Position numbers and translations under genes: made by a program. The notes beneath the pieces were generated by a model. The model saw only the letters and a program-made list of their open reading frames with translations. It did no database searches and had not been told where the DNA came from. This document shows, piece after piece, positions 7,184-15,067 of a stretch of 64,000 bases of DNA. The stretch covers positions 1,178,001 through 1,242,000 of the forward strand of contig NZ_CP149798.1 in NCBI RefSeq assembly GCF_037940415.1. The letters are read 5' to 3'. This DNA is from Streptomyces sp. f51. GTDB taxonomy: Bacteria > Actinomycetota > Actinomycetes > Streptomycetales > Streptomycetaceae. The stretch's first letter is position 1; each line of letters starts with the position of its first letter.

Positions 7184-9003
7184 AATCCAGTCAGGATGCG
7201 TCAGGCAACGCGGTCTCCCCTCAGGAGGACAGCCTCCCGCGCGTACCGCTGCCCACCCTGGAGGCGAGCTGCGAGCGGTTCCTCGCCTGGTGCGCGCCGC
7301 TGCTGACCGCCGACGAGCGGTCGGCGACCGAGGCGGAGATCGCCGCCTTCCTCAGGCCCGGTGGCCCCGGCCGGGCACTGCACGCCGCGTTGGAGGAGTA
7401 CGACGCCACCGAGGGCGTGCACAGCTGGCTCGACGTCTTCTGGCCGTACCGGTATCTGGGCCGCCGGGACAGGATCGCCCTGAACGCCAACTTCTTCTTC
7501 CTGTTCCGCGACTCCGACCAGGCACAGGTGGAGCGGGCGGCCGGTCTCGTCGCCGGGGCCCTCAACCACAAGCGCCGGCTCGACCAGGGACTGGTCCCGC
7601 CGCTCGTGCAGCGCGGAACACCCCAGTCGATGGTGCAGAACCAGTTCCTGTTCTCCACCACCCGGATCCCCGGCGCACGGCAGGACACCGTCCGCGCCCC
7701 CTACACCGAGGAGTGGCCCGGCCCGTCCGAGGCCCGGCACATCGTGGTGTTCTTCCGGGGCGGCATGTTCCGGCTGGACGTGCTGGGCCCCGACGGTGTC
7801 CCGCACGGCCTGGAGGACATCGAGGCGGGGCTGCGCGCCGTGATGAAGGCCGCCCCGGCCGGCGCGGACACCTCGGTGGGCCACCTCACCACCATGGCCC
7901 GCGCGGAGTGGGCGGCCGCCCGCGAGTCCCTGCTCGCCTGCCACCCGGGCAACGCCGCCGCCCTCGACGACGTCGAGACCGCGCTGTTCTGCGTCGCCCT
8001 TGAGGACTTCGCACCTGCCGACGTCCAGGACGCCTGTGACCAGCTGCTGTACGGCGACCGCGGCAACCGCTGGTTCGACAAGGCCGTGACCTTCGTCGTC
8101 TTCGCCGACGGTCGGGCCGGCATCAACGTCGAGCACTGCGAGCTGGACGGGACGACGATCCTCAGCTTCACCGACGCCCTGCTCGACACCCCCGCCGAGG
8201 AGCAGTCCCGGCAGTCCGGGGCCCGCCCCCAGGGGCTGCCGGCGCTGGAACCGATCGTGTTCGAACTGGACGACGCGCTGCGGGAGCGGGCGCGCTCCGC
8301 CGCCGAGGCGTTCGCGGCGTACGGGGAGAACACCGCGACCGGCACCGTGTCGTTCACGGACTTCGGGAGCCGCGCGGCCAAGGCGCTGGGGGTCTCGCCC
8401 GACGCGTTCGTCCAGGCCGCGTACCAGCTCGCGCACCAGCGCGCCAAGGGACACCTGGGCGCCACGTACGAGTCGATCGCCACCCGGCAGTACCGGCACG
8501 GCCGGACCGAGGCGATGCGTGTCGTCACCCCCGAGATGGTCGCCTTCGTCGCGGCGATGGAGGACCCGGCGGCGGACGCGGACACCCGGCGCACCGCGTT
8601 CCGGGCGGCCACGCAGGCCCATGTGGCGCGCGCGAAGGCGTGCCAGTCCGGGCAGGCGCCTGAGCAGCACCTGTGGGAGCTGGAGCTGATCCAGCGCCGC
8701 CGGGGGGCCGAGCTCGGGGTGACCGAGCAGCCCGCGCTGTACCGGACGCCGGGCTGGCTGACCATGCGGGACGACTATCTGAGCACGAGTTCGGCGCCGT
8801 CCGTGAACATCCAGTACTTCGGCTTCGGGTCGACCAGCAGCCAGTGCATCGGCATCGCCTATGTGCTGCTTCCCGAGCGCTTCAACCTCTACCTGAGCAC
8901 GCCGCTGGCGGTCGCCGCGCAGATGCGGACGTTCGCCGACCGGCTCCGGGAGGCGATGGACGAGCTCCGGGAACTGCTGGTGTCCGAGCGGCCCGGGGCC
9001 TGA
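7180..9003 (+). CDS. Choline/carnitine O-acyltransferase family protein
   Basis: A 607-residue protein, the normal full length for the carnitine acyltransferase family (CrAT, CPT, ChAT), which is mainly eukaryotic and uncommon in bacteria. The catalytic His319 lies in NVEHCELDG and the STS motif at 535-537 in YLSTSSAPSVN. Upstream blocks such as VFWPYRYLGRRD and NFFFLF are also typical. These enzymes move an acyl group between CoA and the hydroxyl of a quaternary-amine alcohol. The start is TTG 7180, overlapping the TGA of the methyltransferase; no ATG or GTG occurs nearby in frame. Last gene of the operon. The acyl acceptor is probably the product of the two upstream enzymes (inference). Confidence 0.85.
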   Translation: MKSSQDASGNAVSPQEDSLPRVPLPTLEASCERFLAWCAPLLTADERSATEAEIAAFLRPGGPGRALHAALEEYDATEGVHSWLDVFWPYRYLGRRDRIALNANFFFLFRDSDQAQVERAAGLVAGALNHKRRLDQGLVPPLVQRGTPQSMVQNQFLFSTTRIPGARQDTVRAPYTEEWPGPSEARHIVVFFRGGMFRLDVLGPDGVPHGLEDIEAGLRAVMKAAPAGADTSVGHLTTMARAEWAAARESLLACHPGNAAALDDVETALFCVALEDFAPADVQDACDQLLYGDRGNRWFDKAVTFVVFADGRAGINVEHCELDGTTILSFTDALLDTPAEEQSRQSGARPQGLPALEPIVFELDDALRERARSAAEAFAAYGENTATGTVSFTDFGSRAAKALGVSPDAFVQAAYQLAHQRAKGHLGATYESIATRQYRHGRTEAMRVVTPEMVAFVAAMEDPAADADTRRTAFRAATQAHVARAKACQSGQAPEQHLWELELIQRRRGAELGVTEQPALYRTPGWLTMRDDYLSTSSAPSVNIQYFGFGSTSSQCIGIAYVLLPERFNLYLSTPLAVAAQMRTFADRLREAMDELRELLVSERPGA

Positions 9004-9067
9004 CCGGAAGCCGGACCCGGAACCCCTCGGGGAACACCGAGCGCCGACCGGGCGACCAGGGCCTCCC

Positions 9068-9126
9068 GGCCGCCCGGTCAGCGCTCGGCCGCCCGGTCAG
9101 CGGTCGGCAGTCAGCGATCAGCGGTC
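9068..9126. repeat. Short tandem repeat between convergent genes
   Basis: Two adjacent 19-bp copies (9068-9086 and 9087-9105, one mismatch) are followed by a degenerate third. They lie between the acyltransferase and the convergent BtuF-like gene and run into the latter's 3' end. Confidence 0.5.
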
Positions 9127-9837
9127 GGCCGCTCGCAGGGCCCGGTCGAGCAGGGTCCTGGCTCCGGCGAGCGACGGGCCGTACCAGGTCAGCAGGCGGC
9201 CGTCGACGAGGGCGCAGGGCAGGCCGGGAAAGGCCTCGGGGCCGTCGTCGGCGGTGAAGCGGTACGGCTCGTCGGGGAGCACCACCAGGTCGGCGCCCGC
9301 CGCGTTCAGTTCGGCGACGGGGACACGGGGGTAGCGGTCCTCGTGGTGCGCGTAGGCGTTGTCGACGCCCAGCCGCGCCAGGACGTCCCCCGCGAAGGTG
9401 TCCCGGCCCAGCACCATCCATGGCCGCCGCCACACGGGCACGATCGCCGTCCTGCGGGGGCCCGGAGCGGGCGGCCCGGCCCACGCGGCCTCCGCTTCGT
9501 CCAGCCAGCGCGGACGGCCGCGCGCGCCGCAGGCCAGGAGCACCCGGTCCAGTTCGCGGAGGGCTCCCGGTACGTCCCGGACCTCGGTGACCAGCACCTC
9601 GATCCCGGCCGCGCGCAGGCCGGCCAGGTCGGCCGCGCGGTTCTCCTCCTCGTTGGCGACGACGAGATCGGGCGCGAGGCGTACGACGGCGTCCACGTCG
9701 GGGTTCTTGGTGCCCCCGACGCGGGTGACGTCCAGGTCCGCCGGGTGGCTGCACCAGTCGGTCGCGCCCGCCAGGGCGCCGGGCACGGTCACCGCCACGG
9801 CCTCCGTCAGCGAGGGCACGAGGGACACCACCCGCAT
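9118..9837 (-). CDS. BtuF-like helical-backbone metal/cobalamin-binding domain protein without signal peptide
   Basis: A 239-residue protein of the type III periplasmic-binding fold (MRVVSLVPSLTEAV at the N-terminus, VVRLAPDLVVANEEENR in the first lobe). Relatives bind cobalamin or iron chelates for ABC importers. This one starts directly at the fold with no signal peptide or lipobox, and no permease or ATPase is adjacent, so it is probably cytoplasmic with an unassigned ligand. ATG 9837 has GGAGAGG about 9-11 bp upstream; an alternative ATG at 9879 would add 14 unlikely residues. It is 80 bp downstream of the XRE-cupin gene, in the same direction. Confidence 0.7.
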   Translation of the reverse strand: MRVVSLVPSLTEAVAVTVPGALAGATDWCSHPADLDVTRVGGTKNPDVDAVVRLAPDLVVANEEENRAADLAGLRAAGIEVLVTEVRDVPGALRELDRVLLACGARGRPRWLDEAEAAWAGPPAPGPRRTAIVPVWRRPWMVLGRDTFAGDVLARLGVDNAYAHHEDRYPRVPVAELNAAGADLVVLPDEPYRFTADDGPEAFPGLPCALVDGRLLTWYGPSLAGARTLLDRALRAADR

Positions 9838-9917
9838 ATCCGTCCGCCTCTCCGACGCCGTTCCCTTGCCCGCCATCCTCTCGCGCGCGGGGGCGGGACG
9901 CCCGTCGCCCGTACGCC

Positions 9918-10499
9918 TCAGCGCTTGCCGAAGGTGTGGGGGTCCTCCACGGCGTCGATGTGGTCGGCGACCTCGACGACCACCACCCGGGTGTCCGGGA
10001 CGGTGGCGCGCCAGCGGTGGCGGACGCCGCCGGACAGATAGAGCGTGTCGCCCCGGCCGAGGCGATGGGCCCGGCCCTCCGCCTCGACCTCGACCCCGCC
10101 GTCGGCGACGTACATCAACTTGTCGTTGCGGTGCTGGAGTTCGCGGGCCTCTTCGTGCTCGCCGGTGAACTCGGTGGCGTGCAGCTGGTGGTGACCGCGC
10201 ACCAGGGGGCGGGCCTGGGCCTCGGGAGTGAACTCGGCCCCGGCGTCGGCGCGCACGACGTCGACGCTGCACGCCGGGTCGGCGGCGGCGAGCAGGTCGG
10301 CGGCCGTGGTGCCGAGGGCGTCGGCGACCCGCTCAAGGGAGCTTCTGCTGGGCCGCGCCCGCTCGTTCTCCACCTGGCTGAGAAAGGGCACCGACAGACC
10401 GCTGCGCTCGGCCACGACGGCGAGGGTCAGGCGCAGTGCGCGGCGCCGTCGCCGCACGGCGGCGCCCACCCGAAGAGGTTGTTCTTTGTGGTCGCCCAT
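9918..10499 (-). CDS. XRE-family regulator with C-terminal cupin domain
   Basis: A 193-residue one-component regulator. The helix-turn-helix spans about residues 13-67 (LRLTLAVVAERSGLSVPFLSQVENERARPS, in parts), followed by a cupin sensor domain with HHQLHATEF and GDTLYLSGGVRHRWRA. This arrangement occurs in PuuR-like and other small-metabolite regulators. ATG 10499 is preferred because GGGAGGGAG precedes it; the open frame continues to 10598 without a good ribosome site. It probably regulates itself and the BtuF-like gene downstream. Ligand unknown. Confidence 0.8.
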   Translation of the reverse strand: MGDHKEQPLRVGAAVRRRRRALRLTLAVVAERSGLSVPFLSQVENERARPSRSSLERVADALGTTAADLLAAADPACSVDVVRADAGAEFTPEAQARPLVRGHHQLHATEFTGEHEEARELQHRNDKLMYVADGGVEVEAEGRAHRLGRGDTLYLSGGVRHRWRATVPDTRVVVVEVADHIDAVEDPHTFGKR

Positions 10500-11101
10500 C
10501 GCTCCGGCTCCCTCCCTCGCGTCGTCGGTCCACGAACCGTCCGGATTTCCGGTCCGCTGGTTCTGTTGAGTTGTTTGCACCCTACGCATGTTCGGCAAAC
10601 CGTTTCATGGAGCCGTCACATCGCTGTCACTTCGAGGGAGAGTGAGGGTTACAGTTCGCGCCACCGCGCGAGCCCTCGTGCGCCCGGCGCCGCCACCCCC
10701 TCGTACCGGGGCGAAAGGGCCGATCACGAGGGCGGGAGCCTCGCCCGGACGCTTCGGCGTCTCGATGATGACCCGAAGTCCGCCTGACCGGTGCGCAGTT
10801 GGCGCATCGCGTCACGCCGGGGCGCACGGCGGTGGCCGCGTTCGGGGGATCCCGCGCGCACGGGGCTGGTGTGCGCCGGGCCGGCGGCCCGCCCGCGGCG
10901 GGGGCCGGTGGGACGCGACCGCGGGCGACGGCCCGGGCCGGGACCGCGCCCGTGCGGGCGGGGCCGCCGGCCGCGCCACGGTTTTGTCCGGAACTCTCCC
11001 GTACGCCAGTACGCGGCCGGGCGCTTCCTCGCCCGTGTGTGCGGTCCGGCGCGCACGCGTACGGACGGGCGGCCGGGGGGCGCGGCTCCGGGGACGCGGC
11101 G
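10500..11101. other. Intergenic region, no gene seen
   Basis: About 600 bp between the XRE-cupin start and the betaine-transporter terminator. Open frames here on both strands are Arg/Gly/Pro/Ala-rich translations of random GC-rich DNA with no recognisable domain and no good ribosome site. The stretch at 10555-10600 is less GC-rich and probably carries the XRE-cupin promoter; its minus strand contains TAGGGT. Confidence 0.5.
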
Positions 11102-11156
11102 AGGGGTGGTCCTGGTCGTCCGGGTCACATCGACCCTGACGACAAGGACCACCCCT
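11102..11156. terminator. Long perfect-stem terminator of the betaine transporter operon
   Basis: AGGGGTGGTCCT (11102-11113) pairs with AGGACCACCCCT (11145-11156). Inside it GTCGTC pairs with GACGAC and GGGTC with GACCC, leaving a 5-base loop and two single mismatches. It starts 38 bp after the permease stop on the minus strand. Confidence 0.85.
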
Positions 11157-11194
11157 CGGAGTGAACCGTCTGCCGCGCGACGGCGGCCCGCCCG

Positions 11195-13807
11195 TCAGCT
11201 CGCGGTCATGCGGCGCACCACGTCCGGGTGCTCCTTGGCCCACGCGGCGACGGCTTCCTCCTCGTGGCCCTGCCCGTGCCGCCTGATCTCGCTCTCCAGG
11301 CCGCCGAGTTCGGACTCGCTCATCCTGAACTTCCTGATCCACTCGGTGAGCTTCGGGTACCGGCCGGGGAACTCCTTGCCGGCGATGGTCCGGATCGTGT
11401 TGCCCTCGCCGAACAGCTTCCTGTCGTCGGTGAGCTTGGTGAGCCTGTACTGGCTGTACGCCCAGTGCGGCGACCACAGGACGACCGCGACCGGCTCCTT
11501 CTTGGCGTACGCGCGCTTCAGCTCGGCCAGCATCGCGGGCGTGGAGCCGTCGACGACCTCGTACTCCTTGTCCAGGCCGTAGCCCGGAAGCACCTTCTTC
11601 TTGAGGAGGTTCATCTCACCGGTGCCCGGCTCGATGCCGATGATCTTCCCGCCGAAGGTCTTCGCCTTGCCCTTGAGGTCGGCGAGGGACTTGACGTCCT
11701 TCACGTACGAGGGGACCGCGATCTCCAGGGAGGTCGGGCTGTACCAGCTGCCGAGGTCGCGAAGGTCGTTCTTGTGCTGGTCCCAGTAGTTGGACTGGGC
11801 GTGCGGCAGCCAGGCGTCGAAGTTGAGGTCGAGGTCGCCCGAGGCCAGACCGGTGTAGACCGGGCCGACGTCCATCTGCTTGAGGTTGACCGTGTAGCCG
11901 CGCCGTGCCAGCGCGTTCTTCCAGAGGTAGGTGACGGCGACGTCCTCGTCCCAGGGGAACCAGGCGACGTCCAGCGGGCGCTCGGCCTCGGCCGGTGCGG
12001 CGGCGGAGTCCTCGACGGGGGCCAGGTCGCCGACGACCGAGGGGTTCTTCTTCAGCCAGGCGCGCACGGCGTCCTGCTGCCTGCCCTTGCCCGCCTTGTT
12101 GATCTCGGCTTCGAGACCGGTGAGTTGCTTCTCGGACATCCGGAAGTCCTTCAGCCACTTGCCGACGACCGGGTCGTCCTGCGCGAAGCCCTTGCGGGAC
12201 AGCGTGTGCACCCCGTCGCCCTTGCCCCAGGCGCCCTTGGGGTCGTTGAGCTTCTTCAGCTTGTACTCGCTGTAGGCCCAGTGCGGCGACCAGAGGGTGG
12301 CGACGATCGGCTGCTTCTTGGCGTACGCGCGCTTCAGCTCGGCCAGCATCGCGGGCGTGGAGCTGTCGACGACCTTGTACTCCTTGTCGAGCCCGTACGC
12401 CTTGAGCACCTTGCTCTTGAGCAGGCCCATCATGCCGGCGCTGGGCTCGATGCCGGTGATCCGGCCGCCGAACTTCGCCGACTGCCCCTTGAGGTCGTCC
12501 AGGGAGTCGATGCCCTTCATGTACGCGGGCACGGAGAGCTCCAGGGACGTCGGGCCGTACCAGGAGCCCAGGTCGTCGAGCTGCTTGCCGTACTTCTTCC
12601 AGTACTCGGCGTGCGTGGTCGGCAGCCAGGAGTCGGTCTCGAAGTCGACGTCCCCCTGGGCGAGCGAGGTGTAGAGCGGGCCGGCGTCGAACTGCCTGAC
12701 GTCCACCTGATAGCCGCGCCGTTCCAGGATCTCCTTCCAGAGGAAGGTGGAGGCGACGCCCTCGTCCCAGGGGATGTAGCCGATGGTGATCTTCTTGCCC
12801 TGTCCGACGTCCTGGCCGTCGGCCGCGGTGGCGGGCGTGCCCGCGCCGCCGAACAGGCCCATGCCGCCCGCGACCAGGGCCAGGACGACGACTCCGACCA
12901 GGGCGACCGCGGGACGGGGCCGGTACGACCAGATCCTCAGGCCCTGTGCGGCCCGTGCCCGGGCGGCGGCACGCCGGCCGAGCGGGGAGACCTGGGTGCC
13001 GAGCGCGCCGGTCATGCGGTCGAGGTAGATCGCGAGGATGACGATGGCGACGCCGGCCTCGGAGCCGAGGCCCACGTTCAGCTGGCCGATGGCCTCGTTG
13101 ACGTCGCCGCCGAGACCGCCGGTGCCGACCATGCCGGCGATGGCGGCCATGGAGAGGCCCAGCATGATCACCTGGTTGACGCCGGCCATGACGGTGGGCA
13201 GGGCGAGCGGCAGCTGGATGCGCAGCAGGGTGGCGCGCGGGGTGGTGCCGAACGCGTCCGCGGCCTCGACCAGTTCCTTGTCGACCTGGCGGATGCCCAG
13301 TTCGGTCATGCGGACGCCGGGGGCCAGCGCGAAGATCAGGGTGGCGACGATGCCGGCGGGGGCACCGGTGCCGAAGAACAGGATCGCCGGGATGAGGTAG
13401 ATCATCGCGGGCAGCGTCTGCATGAAGTCGAGGACCGGCCGGACGATGCCGCTGACCCGGTCGGAGCGGGCAGCCCAGATGCCCACGGGGACGGACACGA
13501 CCAAGGCGATCAGGGTCGCGACGAGGACCAGGGACAGGGTCGTCATCGCGTCCTCCCACAGCCCGAGGGAGTCGATGAAGGCGAATCCGGCGAAGGTGAG
13601 GACGCCCGCGGAGGTGCCGCGCAGCCAGAACGCGACGACGGCGAGGATGCCGGCGAGGAGCAGCGGCTGGGGCGCCTGGAGGACCGCGTCGATGCCGTCG
13701 TAGGTGCCGGAGAAGACGGTCTTGAGGAAGTCGAAGAGCCAGGCCATGTGGTTGAGCAGCCAGTCGACCGCGCTGTTGACCCAGTCGCCGAAGGGGATCC
13801 TAGGCAT
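11195..13807 (-). CDS. Glycine-betaine/proline-type ABC importer: permease fused to two tandem substrate-binding domains
   Basis: An 870-residue membrane protein. Residues 1 to about 290 are an OpuAB/ProW-type permease (EAADAFGTTPRATLLRIQLPL is the ATPase-coupling loop). A further membrane helix follows at about 305-325. Then come two consecutive OpuAC/ProX-type binding domains at about 330-590 and 605-865. Each has YIPWDEG or WFPWDED, WLP...YW and LWSPHWAYS, the Trp-rich patches that hold quaternary ammonium groups. Fusion of one binding domain to the permease is known (OpuABC); two in series recall GlnPQ. The gene overlaps the ATPase gene by 8 bp. Role: uptake of osmoprotectant betaines. 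Confidence 0.9.
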   Translation of the reverse strand: MPRIPFGDWVNSAVDWLLNHMAWLFDFLKTVFSGTYDGIDAVLQAPQPLLLAGILAVVAFWLRGTSAGVLTFAGFAFIDSLGLWEDAMTTLSLVLVATLIALVVSVPVGIWAARSDRVSGIVRPVLDFMQTLPAMIYLIPAILFFGTGAPAGIVATLIFALAPGVRMTELGIRQVDKELVEAADAFGTTPRATLLRIQLPLALPTVMAGVNQVIMLGLSMAAIAGMVGTGGLGGDVNEAIGQLNVGLGSEAGVAIVILAIYLDRMTGALGTQVSPLGRRAAARARAAQGLRIWSYRPRPAVALVGVVVLALVAGGMGLFGGAGTPATAADGQDVGQGKKITIGYIPWDEGVASTFLWKEILERRGYQVDVRQFDAGPLYTSLAQGDVDFETDSWLPTTHAEYWKKYGKQLDDLGSWYGPTSLELSVPAYMKGIDSLDDLKGQSAKFGGRITGIEPSAGMMGLLKSKVLKAYGLDKEYKVVDSSTPAMLAELKRAYAKKQPIVATLWSPHWAYSEYKLKKLNDPKGAWGKGDGVHTLSRKGFAQDDPVVGKWLKDFRMSEKQLTGLEAEINKAGKGRQQDAVRAWLKKNPSVVGDLAPVEDSAAAPAEAERPLDVAWFPWDEDVAVTYLWKNALARRGYTVNLKQMDVGPVYTGLASGDLDLNFDAWLPHAQSNYWDQHKNDLRDLGSWYSPTSLEIAVPSYVKDVKSLADLKGKAKTFGGKIIGIEPGTGEMNLLKKKVLPGYGLDKEYEVVDGSTPAMLAELKRAYAKKEPVAVVLWSPHWAYSQYRLTKLTDDRKLFGEGNTIRTIAGKEFPGRYPKLTEWIRKFRMSESELGGLESEIRRHGQGHEEEAVAAWAKEHPDVVRRMTAS
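11498..12363. repeat. Pair of identical 50-bp segments (11498-11547 and 12314-12363)
   Basis: The DNA encoding the same part of the two binding domains (around PAMLAELKRAYAKK) is identical over 50 bp at a spacing of 816 bp, although flanking DNA differs. This points to recent duplication or gene conversion between the two domains. Confidence 0.8.
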
Positions 13808-14879
13808 GCGCCTTCACCCCCTTGTCCCGTCCGCCGGGACGGTCCGCGGGGGCGATCCGCTCGTCGCCGAGGAAGCCGAGGAGCCGCTGCCACGGGACGA
13901 CGCCGACGAGGGCGTGCTTCTCGTCGAGGACGGCGACCGGGTGCGGGAGGCGGGCGCTCATGGCGCACAGGTCCACGAAGGGGGTGTCGGGCCTGGCCTT
14001 CTCGCAGGCGCAGTCGGCCTCGTCGCCGCGCACGTCCGTGTCCATGACGGCGCCGGCGGTCAGCACCCGCGAGCGGTCGACGTCCTGGGTGAAGGAGGCG
14101 ACGTAGTCGTCGGCGGGCCGGACGAGGATGTCCTCGGCGGTGCCGGTCTGGACGATGCGGCCGTCGCGCATGACGGCGATGCGGTCGCCGAGGCGCATGG
14201 CCTCGTTGAGGTCGTGCGTGATGAAGACGATGGTCTTCTCCAGCTTTTTCTGGAGCTCGATCAGCTGGTCCTGCATGTCGCGGCGGATCAGCGGGTCGAG
14301 CGCGCTGAACGACTCGTCCATGAGCAGCAGGTCGGCGTCGGTGGCGAGCGCGCGGGCGAGGCCCACCCGCTGCTGCATGCCGCCCGAGAGTTCGTCGGGC
14401 CAGGACTTCTCCCAGCCGGCGAGTCCGGCCAGTTCGAGGGCGGTGGCCGCCCGTTCCCGGCGCTCGGCGGCCGGTACGCCCTGGACCTCGAGGCCGTACC
14501 CGGCGTTCTCCAGCACGCTGCGGTGCGGGAACAGCGCGAAGTGCTGGAACACCATGCTGATCTTGCGGGAACGGACCTCGCGCAGTTCGCGCGCGCTGAG
14601 CGCGGTGAGGTCCTGGCCGTCGAAGCGCACGTGTCCCGCGGTGGGCTCCAGCAGTCCGTTGAGCATGCGCAGCAGCGTGGACTTGCCGGATCCGGACAGG
14701 CCCATGACGACGAAGATCTGCCCCGGCTCCACCGTGAAGGACGCGTCGATCACGGCGGCCGTGGTGCCGTCGGAGCGCAGTTCCTCACGGTCGGCCCCCT
14801 GGCGGAGCCGCTCCACGGCTTCTTCCGATCGTCTTCCGAACACCTTGTACAGATGGTCGGCCTCAAGCCTGGATGACAC
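13800..14879 (-). CDS. Glycine-betaine/proline-type ABC importer ATP-binding protein
   Basis: A 359-residue ATPase of the ProV/OpuAA type. Walker A is GLSGSGKST, the signature is LSGGMQQRVGLARAL, Walker B is DLLLMDESFSALD, and the switch His is in ITHD. The stretch after residue about 245 carries CBS-like sequence (DDYVASFTQDVDRSRVLTAG, then HPVAVLDEKHALVGVVPWQRLL), the ionic-strength sensor of this family. GTG 14879 follows GAGAGGCACCT; the open frame runs to 15038 but the extra residues do not look coded. It overlaps the fused permease/binding protein by 8 bp and forms a two-gene operon with it. Confidence 0.88.
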   Translation of the reverse strand: MSSRLEADHLYKVFGRRSEEAVERLRQGADREELRSDGTTAAVIDASFTVEPGQIFVVMGLSGSGKSTLLRMLNGLLEPTAGHVRFDGQDLTALSARELREVRSRKISMVFQHFALFPHRSVLENAGYGLEVQGVPAAERRERAATALELAGLAGWEKSWPDELSGGMQQRVGLARALATDADLLLMDESFSALDPLIRRDMQDQLIELQKKLEKTIVFITHDLNEAMRLGDRIAVMRDGRIVQTGTAEDILVRPADDYVASFTQDVDRSRVLTAGAVMDTDVRGDEADCACEKARPDTPFVDLCAMSARLPHPVAVLDEKHALVGVVPWQRLLGFLGDERIAPADRPGGRDKGVKAHA

Positions 14880-15037
14880 AGGTGCCTCTCGTCGGGGCAG
14901 GGGAACACGCTGGACGCGCGGTTCAGGTGGTCCCGGCTGCCGGTGACGGTTGAATACGTTCAATATGCAACCGAGTTCGTTCAGAGGCCGCGCCTGCCCC
15001 CGCTTACACGGAGCAAACACGGGAGTGGTCCAGGTCA

Positions 15038-15060
15038 CTGTCAGTGGCGTACGGCATGAT
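15038..15060 (+). promoter_or_regulatory. RecA-NDp/PafBC-type promoter of the exonuclease gene
   Basis: CTGTCAGTG (15038-15046), 8 bp, then CATGAT (15055-15060). Compared with the DNA-damage promoter consensus TTGTCRGTG-N8-TANNNT this has one mismatch in the first box and one in the -10. The -10 ends 7 bp before GTG 15068, so the mRNA would be leaderless. Confidence 0.5.
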
Positions 15061-15067
15061 GCGGAGC

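Noticed and set aside
10588..11139. A 183-codon open frame on the plus strand in the gap before the betaine operon
   Set aside because: Arg/Gly/Pro/Ala-rich composition, no ribosome site, no domain, and it ends inside the transporter terminator.
11228..14047. A 939-codon open frame on the plus strand opposite the betaine transporter
   Set aside because: Val/Gly/Asp/Ala-rich antisense shadow of the permease-binding protein and ATPase genes; no domain or start signal.
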